Source: Pleodorina starrii (lineage: Eukaryota; Chlorophyta; Chlorophyceae; Chlamydomonadales; Volvocaceae). From it: 64,000 nt of DNA. Below, piece by piece: positions 45,059 to 56,632 of the stretch. The stretch's first letter is position 1. Each line of letters begins with the position of its first letter. The stretch lies in assembly GCA_030267565.1 (NCBI GenBank), contig BRXU01000005.1, forward strand, positions 4,901,501-4,965,500. Reading direction: 5' to 3'. A program made the position numbers and the translations under genes. The notes under the pieces are model-generated. The model saw nothing but the letters and a program-made list of their open reading frames with translations. It searched no databases and was not told where the DNA came from.

Positions 45059-45423
45059 AGGGACCTCAGGACCCCAGCCAGCACACCGTACACATTGTTG
45101 AGGTCGGCTACACCGCCGACACCAACCACACACAGAAACAGCACGACAAGGCCGTACAACACGCAGAACTGGCCAAACTCCTCACGGAAGCCGGATGGAA
45201 GGTCCGCTACACAACACAGGAAGCCATCAGCCTCGGCTTTGCGGGTACTATCATGAAGGACCTACGCCCTCTACTCCACACCCTAGGCACGGGCAGCAAG
45301 GAAGCCCGAGCATGCTGCAACGACCTCCACGATCATGCAGTTAGGACACTCAACACTATCGTTATAACCCGCAGACAAATGGAACGCAACCCCCATGCGG
45401 AACCGACACCGGCCGGCACGTAA
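45059..45423 (+). pseudogene. Frameshifted C-terminus of the LINE restriction-like endonuclease
   Basis: Directly after the ORF2 stop, another plus frame (codons in register with 45,082) encodes HIVEVGYTADTN and about 110 further residues to a TAA at 45,421. This is the second half of the PD-(D/E)xK nuclease: RPD lies before the stop in ORF2 and the acidic motif IVEVGYTAD lies here. The junction has two short G-runs (GGGTAAAGGG), so a net gain of two bases or loss of one there would explain the break. The nuclease is therefore split in this copy unless frameshifting occurs. Confidence 0.8.
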
Positions 45424-45542
45424 CCAACGTGGGACAAGTCTTAAGTTCCTTGCGGTGGTGGGGGGGGCTGGGACCGGGGAAACCCGTCACCCCACCCCTT
45501 CTGCTCCCATAACCCACGCCTCGGCTCCCGGCCGGGCGTATC

Positions 45543-45564
45543 ATTATTATTATTATTATTATTA
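45543..45564 (+). repeat. (ATT)7A 3' tail of the LINE
   Basis: Trinucleotide tail directly before the right target-site duplication; many LINEs end in such a short repeat used for 3' priming. Confidence 0.9.
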
Positions 45565-45584
45565 GGTTCCTACACATAGGTTCC
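45565..45584. repeat. Right target-site duplication of the LINE
   Basis: Exact 20-bp copy of 35,759-35,778; it marks the 3' boundary of the element. Confidence 0.93.
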
Positions 45585-48313
45585 TACCATGTGACCATTT
45601 TTTGTCTTCCCTTTGTGGGATTCTGGGTGGGATGGGCGATTCGCAGCGACCGCGGCTTTCGGGCCGTTCAGCCTGCCAGTTGGCTTCTCGTTGAGGAGTT
45701 GATTCGGCGTTTTCTCTCTGTCTCCGGCTGGTCGGCATCTCCGGTTCGATGGTGGACGATCTTCTGCTCGCTGGGCTTCTGGTGCTCCGCTCGTCGCCTG
45801 TGGAGCTTCGTCGTCTGCATGTACTTCTGCAAGCTGTTGGGGCCCAGCTTACGCGGCCGCCGGGGCGGCCGTTGTAGGAGCGCTTGCGATGATGATGCTT
45901 CGGGATGGCGGCGCACGGCTCGCCGGCTGCCTATGTTGGGCAGCAGGCTAGTTCGCAATCGTTTGGATTTGCCTTCTCGCTCGGACAGCGGGTTGCGTCG
46001 CTGATGCTCGGGTTGCGTCTAGAACGCGTGGTAGGAGGGTCCGCCCGTGCGGCCTTCTTTTTTGCAGCCCGTGCTGCCGCGTCCCACTAGGGGGCGCTCC
46101 TTATAAAACAGGATTCGAGGTTACAAGGGCCCGACGTTTCTGTCAGATCGCGCTGTCATGGTGCGACTCGGGGTGCTGATTTGGCTGCACCCTTGCGATG
46201 AACCAGGAGCATGGTCGCCGCTTCCTGTCCAGGTGCTCGGTTGGGAGCTACTTGCGTGTTGTTTTCCAGGAGCATGGTCGCCGCTTCCTGTCCAGGTGCT
46301 CGGTTGGGAGCTACTTGCGTGTTGTTTTCCAGGAGCATGGTCGCCGCTTCCTGTCCAGGTGCTCGGTTGGGAGCTACTTGCGTGTTGCTTTCCAGGAGCA
46401 TGGTCGGCGCGCCTTGTTTCTGACTCTTTCACGCTTCGTGCGTCGTGCAGGCTTGGTGCTGGTGGGCCTTAGTGGCTTTGCTTTTGGCGCCCCTTTGTGA
46501 GTGCCCCTGGGGTAGGATGAACAGTCTGTCTAGCCTGTACGGCTAGCTACCGGTGTGAAAACCGGTCCCCCTTGTAAATTCCGCATCCTAAGAGCTGAGT
46601 GAGCCAGCGGCCGGCCAGGTCATCATGTACGTATGTGCGGGCCCATAAACATGCCAACGTACGTACGGACTTCATTCTGTGAAACACACGCCGGCCGACA
46701 CAAGAAATATAAAATGCACCCACGTGCACGTAGCTCACAAACCCTGTTTAACTAGCTGCTTATGCCGAAGCTCACATGCGAGGCGGATTATTCGTTTCGC
46801 CCAATGCCCCGCGTTCGTGCGTGTGTGCCAGCAGCTGCGTGGATGGCCCGCCGCTAGGGTCCGCTGGCTTCACTACTTGCTTGCTTGGGAGATCTGCCGC
46901 CGCGCACTGTAACAACCACACGACTGTTTATTATCATGTATGTTTTCATTACCGTAAGAGAGGGAAGCAAGTCACGTGTGCTGTAAATTGTTCTTTCTGA
47001 TCGCCCTCTCATGCACGCATGCGACCGGCCTGCTTCGCCGTTTTCACAGCCTTTGCTTCGGCCAACACATGTCCGTTTACGGTTATTAGGGCGAGTGCAA
47101 AATATAGATCAAGCATGTCGAAGTTGGGCGAACGGACCGTTCTCCATGAACTAAAGGACAATGTACCTGCTGACGCTACCGCCGTCAAACCCGATCGATG
47201 AGACACGCCGCCTAAGTAAGCGACCAGCTAGCTAGATAGCCAAACCTCACGGCAACCCGGAACAGGCGGGCTGATGATGTGAATCCCAGACAATACATGA
47301 CAGAAGTCGGCACATGGTATAAGTTGTTACAGTGGACAACGAATGCATTAATGATTGTTGCGATGGTCCACAATCTACTGGCTAGCTGCTCATGCACTGC
47401 TGCAGCGGAAACGAAGCCTGACACACGTGTTGAACTATTTTATTCATGCATGCTCACATACTACCGCCGCCATGCATGCTCACATTGGTTTTTCCGCATC
47501 TAAACTCGGCCGGGAGCCAATTAACGACAGCCATATGTACTTCGTACGGGTTGCACTGCACACGCACCCGGCGGGGAAAAAAACATGCCGCGGTAGACGG
47601 AATAAACACACTCGCACCTGACACGCAATTCTCCACAATCCTCGCAATTTTCCGCTGTCATCCTGCAGACGTCAACCATTTGAATCCAAAACTAATCCTT
47701 CCAAATACACAGGGAAGGTACCGCTGTCTACACATGAAGTAAGCCATGTACCGCAGCAGCACACAAAGCATACGCGCGGTACGGTACGTACGACATGCAA
47801 CTAATTATTGGTACGGCAACCCCGACATCGAGGAAACCGGTAAGTAGCTAGCCTATCGTGGCAGGCGTCCAACAATGCCACCTGATACTTCCAAATAGCT
47901 AGTGGATGGGAAATATACAACCCGGATCTGTCGATCCAAGGGGCCACGCAGCACGCCTTTTACTCGCTCGCCGCCGCGCGCGGCGACACGCGTTTCATCA
48001 CAACTTTATTTGGCATATGCTCGTTCAAACTTCAATCGGTCTCACGGCAAGTCGCCACGCACGACGACACACGCACGGGCTGCCGTTTGCACGAACGCAC
48101 GGTCCATCAATATAGCGCGCGGTATGGCCCATCAATATCAAGCAATATATCGGCGCACGTACGCACATATCATGCATAGCTCTTGTTCCGCTCGGGGGGC
48201 GGCGTCCCACTAATAACTTGTGTGTTGCAAACGAAGGCGCGCGATGTCAAGTTAGTGAGCCACCGCGCGCCCGGCGGGCTGCGTTCGTCCAAATTCAAAC
48301 ATAACTAGGGTGT
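45585..48313. other. Region without a firm gene; contains a 63-bp repeat
   Basis: This region lies between the LINE and the expansin-like stop codon. A minus-strand frame at 45,668-45,958 encodes a basic peptide (RRRAEHQKPSEQK) that might belong to the gene interrupted by the LINE, but codon pattern and splice sites are not convincing. A minus-strand TGTAA at about 47,325 could end the expansin-like transcript, giving a long 3' UTR. Otherwise I see only short unconserved frames. Confidence 0.45.
46205..46406. repeat. 63-bp minisatellite, three full copies plus a partial one
   Basis: Units at 46,205-46,267, 46,268-46,330 and 46,331-46,393, then 13 bp of a fourth. Copies are almost identical (one C/T difference near the end of unit 3). 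Since 63 is a multiple of three, frames on both strands run through with a 21-residue period. Confidence 0.95.
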
Positions 48314-50905
48314 TCAGGGCCAGGGTCGGCGGTCCACCCACCCCCATGGGCGGGAGATACGCGTGTTGGGCGCACACTCGCCCTCAGGTGGCACGGGCGC
48401 ACGCTTCTCAGGCTCGTAGTCGCAGGCCACGGACCGGGTGATGATGCCGATGACGCCCCAACGATCCTCGGCAAGCTGCAACCCGGCGAAGAGGGACATA
48501 CGAAGGGCGGGCAGAAGAGGGAGGCCGGGGATGCGAGGGGCGGGCGAAATGGTGATGAATATACGTAGCTAGGTAAAAGACGGAATATATCCGGGGACGG
48601 GGGAATGGACAGCAGGTGCACGTACGGGCGGGTGCAAAGATAAGGGCGCGCGGTCGCCCGTCGGGTATGTCCATGTATGAAGCTCGTCACCAAACGGGTT
48701 CATGATGCTAATAACCATGTAGCAAGCTATCAATCAAGTACTATTTCTATGAGCGGCTCATGCAGCCGTATGTATATGCGTTACGCCTGTTTCGACGGAA
48801 CAACCGCCGAACAACGGGCTTACCTTTTCGAAGGCCCAGGTGCTCATGTCAAAGTGATACATGTCGCCACAGCACCTGTATGGCAGTGCGTACATACGCA
48901 CACAATTATTCGGCGCTTGCAGCAATCGATCACGAAACAGCCGTGCGACCATACATGCATGCATCCCGCCCCAATAAACCAACGAAGCAAGCAGCGAACG
49001 GGCGGGGAGCGGCATTCATCCCTGACGTACCAGCGCTTGTTGCTGTACTGGTTGGCTGGATACCAGCAGGGGCAGGAATCGGTGATCTGGTGGGATTCGA
49101 TTCGGGAGACATACAGCGGGCGGGCGGACGGGCGCATGCCATGTGAGTCAGGCAGGCAATGCCGGTATGTTGAGAGGGGCCAGCAGGAGCGGATTCTCCA
49201 AGCCGGCTGTTACGTTGATATGCAACGAATGACTAGCAGGGGAAATTATTCTCTGGTTCCATCTATTGCAATTAAACTCTTTTTTCATTGTCGCGCGCGA
49301 TCGGGCGCAGTCGGGGGCAACGAAAAAGCTGCAGTTCCACATACACACACACAGAAGACCTCAGGAGGCTCGCTCCATACCTAGGCATGCCATCCAGGCG
49401 TACATGTCCCCAGTCCACCAAGCAGCATTAAGTGCCGCAGCAAAGAACGACATGTATGGTTGGCTGGCTCTATATGCCCTTTACGCTATCATAGATTATT
49501 ATGACAAGGGCCCCCGCCGCAATCCTCCGCATGCATTCGTGATCCACGTGCATTGTTTCCGGGTGAAGAGCGTCGTTATTACCACGCAGATGATGACCAG
49601 ACTGGACTAGATATATAGGAAAACATCAGACGATGCGTGCACGCACTGCCGTCGTAAGCGCAACACTGCTGGAAAGATAACGAACATGCCGTACCTGTAC
49701 GATAACACTGGCATCGGGATCGCGGCAGACTCCGGTGCGGTCGAAGCTCTCTCCGTAGTTGTCGCTGATCCAGGTGGGGTCGCAACGCACCTCGAAGCAG
49801 CGCCTGATCGATTATTGATGGATGGTAGCGGCAGCACGCAACACCGGAGAAACGAAAGTTGGTACATGATACATGCGGTTAGTTATTTACTGGTGTTGCG
49901 GGCGGCCGCACGCATGCATGGCAAACACATTTAGAAGAAGCAACATGCACTGGATGGCTGGGGACTAATAATCCAACCTAAGCAACCTGCAGTCATGCCG
50001 CAGGCTGATGCGTGCGTGCCGGGCAGGTAGCAATCACAGCAGGTAGGTTCGGAAGCCATATGTTAGGAAGCCATTAGCTAGGAAGACGTAATAAATGCAA
50101 ATGCTGCTACAGCTGTAGCAGCATTTGCGGTATGTGCATGCAAGTACGCTGCTGGATCGCGTCGTTCGGGTGCCTGGCCGCCTCAACCGACACGCGTAAA
50201 CGGGGGGTGCGGTGCTCGCTTGCTCGCTCGCTTCCGCACTCACCCGCAGCTTCCTTCGAAGTCCCAGTTCTGGTCGCTCATGGCCGCAATGTCCCAACCG
50301 GTGGCGTGATCTTGGTCCAGATATCCTGATGAGGGGAGGGGAGGCGGGGCGCGGAGGCATGGGATTGAAGGCAGGCGGCGGTCGGTAATGCATCGGCGAT
50401 CGGCCGCGCAGAGAGAAGGCAGCAGTGCAGGGCTGCGGTCGGCGCGCGGTCGGTGTAAGGGCATAGGAGATGTGGAGAATAAACCAACATGCCTGCCCCT
50501 TCCTTGGAAGTTCGAAGGCCGGCTTATTACATGCACTAGACGTAGGTACCACACTCCCGTCCCTCATTTAGACACCACACTCCCGTCCCGCATTCATAGC
50601 CCTCACTCACCATAGCCGCAGCTTCCCTCGTTGATGTTCCAGCCGTCGTCCCAACCGCCGTACCGAGTGGCGCGACCCTTCTGCCATGACCCTCCCCAGT
50701 CGCCCATGCACTGGTGGGGCAGCAAGGCAAGGACAATGCCCAGGAGGGCTGCCAGGAGCGCGGAGCAAGAACGACGACGGAGCGACACGAGCTCTGGAGT
50801 GCGTCGGTTGGGCGCTGCTTTACAACTGGGCGCGGCAGACGAAGAGGTTGAAGCACAATAATGCGTCGCGCTGTTACGACGGACGGCTGCCGAAGTACAA
50901 GTCAT
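48314..50905 (-). CDS. Expansin-like secreted protein (DPBB domain)
   Basis: Six exons in consistent phase: 50611-50905, 50244-50325, 49695-49803, 49031-49086, 48824-48875 and 48314-48475 (TGA), about 251 residues. After a hydrophobic segment at residues 49-62 (probable signal peptide or anchor; the ATG at 50,905 is the only in-frame one, so the start is uncertain) comes a double-psi beta-barrel of expansin type: GRATRYGG, EGSCGYG, GSCGRCFEVRCDP, ITDSCPCWYP, the HFDMSTWAFEKLA segment with the HFD motif at about residues 188-190, and WGVIGI. Cysteines occur at the positions expected for expansin disulfides. The protein ends with a Pro/Arg-rich tail (WGWVDRRPWP) instead of the C-terminal beta-sandwich (CBM63) of land-plant expansins. 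It likely acts in the extracellular matrix or cell wall, loosening it without hydrolysis; that function is inferred from the family. Confidence 0.85.
50097..50128. repeat. Perfect 32-bp palindrome
   Basis: GCAAATGCTGCTACAG is followed with no spacer by its exact reverse complement, inside the intron between expansin exons 49695-49803 and 50244-50325. Confidence 0.95.
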
Positions 50906-52105
50906 TATGGCTGCAATTGATTTATGAGCTTGCGACGATGTGGGTCAGCAGAAAAATCTTGGGAGTTGCGAAGGTCGTCAGCTGCTGAAAACGCGGCCCA
51001 CAGCAGCAGGTAGGGCGCCGGGCGGGTTTTGAAGATCTTCTTTCACAGGAGCATCAGCAGTAAACAGATTGCAGAGCTGGGACGCGCCGATGAGACCGAG
51101 GTTGTCCGACGCTGCAGCCGGCAAAGGAAGCCGCTCCGAGGTCCGATAAACGAAGGACGATCGACGTCAGCGCGCGCGCCTGAAGAACAAAAGGGAACGA
51201 AGTTCACCAACTGCTGCGATAGATGTGCGCGTTCGGGCGGGGGCGTCGGCCATGGCAAGGCAAGGGGAGCAGCGTGATATCAAATGCAGGCAGCAAATAA
51301 AGGCAGACGGGCTGAAAGACAGCCGGCGCTGGCCGGCCGGAACTTGGACATAGTGCCGAAAGGCACGCAACGACAACAAAAGCATATGCAAAGCAGCGTG
51401 CATGTTGCCAATCAACCAATTATGAAAATGACGAGCCTCGCTTCCTCCAAGCGATATAGCTCCGCAGACACCGGAAGAACGACCCCGGACCGGACGGAAA
51501 TATCCCACCAGGGAAAACGGCGAAACTCCGCCAGGAGCGCCGCGCGCGCACGTAGTCAAGTTGCTTACCTCGGCGGCAGAGCACACGCCTGGCTAGATCG
51601 ATACGGCTCGAAATGGTACAATAATAATAATTGTAACCACTGATGAAGGCAATTAAGGGCCTCGCTAGCGGATACAATAGGGTCACAACCAAGCTAACGA
51701 AGGGACCGCCGCGTCTCGACAGTAAGCTTGGACGTTCTTGCTAACCCTAGTGAGTTGTGGGAAACGTATAAGAAAGGTAACATGCCTTCTCCCTTTTGTA
51801 GGGTGACGGTGCTGTGGATTTTGCGCGCTTCCGTAAAAGGATTACGGCAGGGCCTTGCACTACAACATTGAATTTCTCAGTCGTCTACGAACTTGCATGA
51901 CAATTCCCATAAAGTCAACGATAAAATATTGCCACTTCGCAACAAAGAATTACGCAAGGGTACTGCTAAAGAGCAGCGCGCGACGCCCGTGTTCGTTTTC
52001 ACTCCAAGCCGCCGCATGCAGATTTAGAGCTAGGCAATGACGCCGCATGCGCAATCAGGACAGCGTTGGGCTACCCATGGGGCTTGCCGCTAATTAAGCC
52101 GCCCT
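50906..52105. other. Intergenic region, no gene seen
   Basis: This region lies upstream of the expansin-like gene, whose promoter it presumably contains. It grades from GC-rich into AT-richer DNA. Open frames on both strands have no recognisable domains, and no RNA gene was seen. Confidence 0.55.
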
Positions 52106-52608
52106 TAGTTGACTGAAAACCAGAGTCTGACGTCATATTTAGCTCAATTAGCTCCGAAGCTGCCAGGGCTGCGGCCGAAGGTTTTAGAGCCTCTGAATAG
52201 AGGCGACTGCAAGTGGTCCAAGAACCACGACAGCGGCATATAGCTATGACGGATAAAAGACGTGGCCGGCCAGGGCTCAGGAATGGACGTCCAAGTTTTT
52301 GGCGTCCGCAGGCATGGATCTCCTGCCCGCGATGTATATGCGACACTACTCCCTGGTTATCACATTCCTCAAATAAGCCCGCACCACCGGATGTTAACGG
52401 CAGCACCGCAGCCATGTGCCAGGTGACGGGTCCAGTGTCGGTTGAGGAGGGCAGGGCTTCCAAACTTCCACGGTACGGTCTTCCGCAAGCGCGGTCGACA
52501 ACGCCGACCATTTGCACCCGAAAACACGTGCATATTTAGCTTAGTATGGGCCGAATATCACCTGCCGCTGAGGCACAGCTGCGCTCGCTCATAATGCCAT
52601 GACGCCAT
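52106..52608 (+). repeat. Left inverted-repeat arm
   Basis: Reverse-complement homologue of 55,948-56,296, retaining an internal segment (about 52,150-52,300) that is missing from the right arm. Confidence 0.75.
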
Positions 52609-52699
52609 CGCTGCACGACCTCTTCCAACCTTTCCAACATAATAAACTCCGTTACATACTAAGCTTACTATGCTCCATCCTGATTTCATATAATATTTT

Positions 52700-52794
52700 A
52701 GAGCTTCAAACTCAGGACGACTATTCCCAGTAGATGGAATTTACATACAGCTTCAAACTCACGGCGACTATTCCCAGTAGATGGAATTTAAATC
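52700..52794. repeat. 47-bp tandem duplication
   Basis: Two nearly identical copies of a block beginning AGCTTCAAACTCA and containing GACTATTCCCAGTAGATGGA, in AT-rich DNA just inside the left arm of the helicase element. Confidence 0.85.
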
Positions 52795-53061
52795 TGTATC
52801 GGATTTTTATGTACCACAATTCTTTATGATTTAATACGTTAACATGTGTTTATATCCAGTCGTTTCAGGGGATCGGACAGTGCACACAGTCTTCGGTTCT
52901 TGACGGTCATTTGGTTTGGTGGCCAGGAGGGTTGCAAAGATGAAATAAGGGTCAGGTACCAGTCAGGAAGATTGGATTAGAACACCGGACCTGCCCGGAC
53001 CGACGACCTAAGGATTAGCACTAGGACCCTGATGAGCCCTGGCGAGCCGCTGGCTCACCGG

Positions 53062-53098
53062 TTCCCGGGGCCGGGGCCGGGGCCCGGGGCCGGGGCTC
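53062..53098. repeat. GGGGCC-rich tract
   Basis: A short run of GGGGCCGGGGCCGGGGCCC immediately upstream of the helicase start, in otherwise lower-GC DNA. Confidence 0.7.
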
Positions 53099-53153
53099 TA
53101 CAATTGCCCACCCGCCGGTTGACTACTATTGTGCGAGGCCACAAAGCAACAAT

Positions 53154-55123
53154 ATGGATACAGTGACCTTCTACGACTACTTCACACATTACGAACGCTC
53201 CAAGCACCGCCTGTCGTTGGCGACTGGTCGCACGTTCCTTGGCAAAGACGGCTTTGAATATTATGTTTACAAGCGGGCAAAACCAGCCCTCGTACGCTTC
53301 ACAGACTTTCATCCGGGTCATCAGCTGGATGCATTCTGTTACAACTTACTCCTTCGACATATCCCCTTTCGCAATGAAGCCGAGCTTACAGATGCCACCA
53401 CCAACCCGAGCCGGTCCTACGTCGTCGAGTGCATGAGCCGTGAACTTCTTGCTGACGAATCTGACGTAGAGGACATCGTCGCAGAGTATGCGAACTACCA
53501 TCTTTACGCCGACCACGACCGTGCGCAGCTCATCCATCAGATCCTGCAAGCCATGCCCTCATCGGCGGACACTCATGCGCCGGATATCGACATCGACGAT
53601 TCCCATACCGCCGCTGCCCTCAATGCAGACATCACTGAGGCTGTACAATCTGAGTTCAACGAACGCCTTCGTAACAAAACGCCCAATCCCGCCCAAGCTT
53701 CCCTGCTCAATGCCCTTCACACAAAACGATCCGGCCTAGTTGTCATTACCGGGGGCCCAGGATGTGGAAAAACCTTCACCACCCAAGCATTCGTGCACGC
53801 GGCACGCCAGGCTGGTAAAACTGTCTTGCTTACTGCTACCACCGGCGCAGCTGCAGTTCGCCTATCTAGATTCGCGACAACGGTTCACAGTGCCTTCGGC
53901 ATCCCCATCAAAGGGCAACACTGGAAAGAGTTCGGCCCTTCGCACCCTTTGCGTGAAACACTGCGAACTGCCGATGTAATTGTGATCGACGAGATGTCTA
54001 TGCTCACCAGTAACGTTCTCACTAACGTTCTCTTTCGACTTCAGCAAGTCTGTGGCGTGTCGAGCCCGCAGCAGGTGCTTAGCTCGAAGCTCATCATCTT
54101 GGTGATCATGCGCAATTGCCACCGGTATGCCACCATACAACAGCCTCCGACGATGCCGACAGCAACATCTGTCCCCACTGCCACCTTTGCTTCAGCCCTT
54201 ACTGGGCTGTAGCTGACAAACACTTCCTCACATTCTCGGAGCGCCATGCCCAAGACCCAAGCTTGACTGCGTTCCTTAACGCGGTCCGCAGTCGGCCCCC
54301 GACAACTGCAGAGCTACATCAAACGTTCCATTCTCCCATGTTCATTTCACGAGACGACGCCATCTCGTCCATTGGCCCGCACGACACCATCCTCTGCTCA
54401 CATCGTCAACAAGCTGCTGATTACAACGCCGCCATCCTACAGCGACTTGATCGGGAAGGCATCCTCCAAGGGGCCATCCAACAGGTGCCCATTGACTCAA
54501 ACGCTGGTGACGAACCTCGCCTTCACGAGTGGCTACAGGACACCCGCTTCCATGAACTTCGCCAGGTGTGACGCGCAACATACCTGCAATTAACCCCTGC
54601 CCACTTTGACAGCCCATGCAGGCTGTCCACCACAGCCTCTTCATCACAGTTACCAACTGCTCTATACACGCAGGTCGCCCTTGGAGCGCGTGTCCTTATA
54701 ACCCGCAATGTTCAGCTCGCATGCGGTGCCGCCAATGGAGCTACTGGCACCGTCGTAGGCTTTAAATACACAGCCGATGGCCACAGTATACGTACCATCT
54801 CAGTCCGACTTGACGACACCAACAACATTATCAACATCTGTCGGACGCGATGTAGCCCAAAACGTGTTAACGGCCACACCTACTACAAAGGCACCTTTCC
54901 GCTAACACTTGCTTACGCTATGACAGGTCACCGTGCACAAGGCGCCACCATCACCGGCCGCTGCTTTGTGCATATGCTCGACGCCTTCGCACCTGGACTT
55001 CTCTACGTCATGCTCTCTCGTGTTACTTCACGACAGCAACTTCGAATTGTTGGTGATCTTGCGCCATCCCTATTTATACCCGTCACCGTACCCAAGGACA
55101 CCTGCAGCCAGCCATCTTGGTAG
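53154..55123 (+). pseudogene. Broken Helitron-type PIF1 helicase
   Basis: The first frame (ATG 53,154 to 54,212) encodes a region resembling the Rep-helicase linker of Helitron proteins (TFYDYFTHYE, KPALVRFTDFHPG, YNLLLRHIPFRNEAEL), then Walker A GGPGCGKTF at residues 200-208, TTGAAA, and the Walker B box VIVIDEMSML near 276-285. At about 54,100 a one-base loss shifts the frame just before motif III (GDHAQLPPV). The second frame then reads to a nonsense TGA at 54,569-54,571, after which the same frame continues through AYAMTGHRAQGATI (motif V) and YVMLSRVTSRQQL (motif VI) to 55,123. No HUH-Rep domain was found upstream. The helicase is therefore inactive in this copy. Confidence 0.8.
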
Positions 55124-55947
55124 GGACCCGCATCACCCGTCATATCGATGAAACATACCACTAGATTGTGCTCCGTCTGATCTACCGCCTGCGCGCTCCT
55201 TTTCTTTGCTTGCAGACCCACGAACGTATTGCTCCGACAATAATAAGTAGACTCAGCAAACACTGCTGCCGCCACCTATCGATCCTTCCGAGCACGCTGA
55301 TATCGTATGCAACCGATCACGCTTAATGGTGAATGCTAACGTCCAAGGGTTATTAGCTCCAGATTCTTACTACCAACACTGTCTTCATCTAGCTGTATGT
55401 GGCGTACTCGTCGACCCATCGGCAGCAGTGCTGTGCTTCTTATCGCTTCTGATGGCCCATGGTACGTCCATAGAGACACCCATCACGTGCCTACTCGATT
55501 TACACAATACAAGATGACGCCTTGCCCCGGCGCCTCTAGTCGGCTGGACCCCTACTGTAACGACGACACCACCATCATTCACTATTTCGTTGAAAGAGAC
55601 AAACATACTTCATTGCATTTTACATCGCACATCAAACCAGACGTAAGCCACCACAAGAGATCAATGAATCCCTGAGCGATGTATGGCCATAACTTGACTA
55701 ATACCTCTTGCGGTTCTAAGCAAGAGGCCGACGACACAAGGGCCGACGGGTAACCGCAGGATGGGGATGAGCACATGTACGGGCGCATAGATGCAATCGA
55801 GCATCCGCACACAAGCCTAAAGCGAGTGATGGTAGACTGTCGGAACCTGGAAGATAATGACGTTAGGATGGACGCTATGTTGTGGTGTGCCACGTATATT
55901 ACATGCAAAGCCTTGTTTATTCCGAGCAACAGTGAATGCATGATAGT

Positions 55948-56296
55948 GGCGGCGTTATAAGCATGCAGCTGTGCCTCAGCGCGAGTAATATACACTCCAT
56001 GTATGCTAAGATTATATGCACGTGTTCTCTAGTGCAACTGGACGGCGTTGTCAACAGCGCTTGCATGTACAAGCCCGTACCAAGACAGCTTCGGATAGGA
56101 CCCGTCCTCCTCAACCGACACTGTCCCATCGGCGCCTGGCATATGGCTGCGGTGCTGCTGTTCACATTCGCTAGCGCGGCCTCATTTCAAAAGTGTCATA
56201 ACCAGAGGGCAGTATCGCATATGCATCGCGGGCAGCGTATACATACCCGACCTAATTCAACTAAATATGACGTATGACTATGGTTTCAGCCAACTA
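55948..56296 (-). repeat. Right inverted-repeat arm
   Basis: Reverse-complement counterpart of the left arm at 52,106-52,608, ending ...AGCCAACTA at its outer edge. Confidence 0.75.
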
Positions 56297-56632
56297 TGAC
56301 CACCGCTGCCACTACCTTACATACAACGTTCCTACCAAACAAAATAGGCTATCTTCTCGTACATTGCATGCCACACCCCACAAGACGGTGTCCAGACCCC
56401 CCCTACCCTTCACACGCTTAAGACATCAATCCAGATGCTCCATTACAACTTTACGCCCAAACCACACTTCGCTAAGGTTTCATTAATCGCTGGTGGCGGC
56501 TCACTTTTGGTTATATGAGTAAGCGATAAATAACATATAACAGTGTTATCCCACTGTCGGCGCCTCGGTACTACGATATTCAATTCAGTATATTATAGAT
56601 ATCTGCACCGTGCAACGGTATATGGCCGCCAT

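Larger units (their letters stand above)
35779..45564 (+). mobile_element. Dualen/RandI-type LINE (non-LTR retrotransposon), 9.8 kb
   Basis: The element is bounded by a perfect 20-bp direct duplication and ends in an (ATT)7A tail, both typical of target-primed reverse transcription. It carries two overlapping ORFs. ORF1 has a Josephin-like cysteine protease. ORF2 has an N-terminal APE-type endonuclease, a reverse transcriptase with FADD, a PCIF1-like domain, RNase H and a C-terminal CCHC plus restriction-like endonuclease. Carrying both APE and restriction-like endonucleases defines the Dualen/RandI clade known from Chlamydomonas. The 5' UTR is only 14 nt, so the copy may be slightly 5'-truncated. 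Both ORFs are intact over more than 9 kb apart from a frame disruption near 45,056, so the insertion looks young. Confidence 0.93.
52106..56296. mobile_element. Degenerate element with long inverted repeats around a Helitron-type helicase
   Basis: The left arm (52,106 to about 52,608) and right arm (about 55,948-56,296) are imperfect inverted repeats of each other, both beginning TAGTTGRCTG at the outer edge. They share blocks such as CTAAATATGACGT, CATCGCGGGCAG, ACATGGCTGCGGTGCTG/ATATGGCTGCGGTGCTG and CAGCTGTGCCTCAGC. The right arm lacks about 150 bp present in the left. Between them lies a broken PIF1-family helicase ORF. No clear target-site duplication flanks the arms. Canonical Helitrons lack long terminal inverted repeats, so this is either an unusual helicase-carrying element or a helicase fragment trapped between two inverted copies of another repeat. 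Confidence 0.6.

Noticed and set aside
51167..51586. 139-codon minus-strand frame
   Set aside because: No domain, no splice or polyadenylation support, and composition like neighbouring noncoding DNA.
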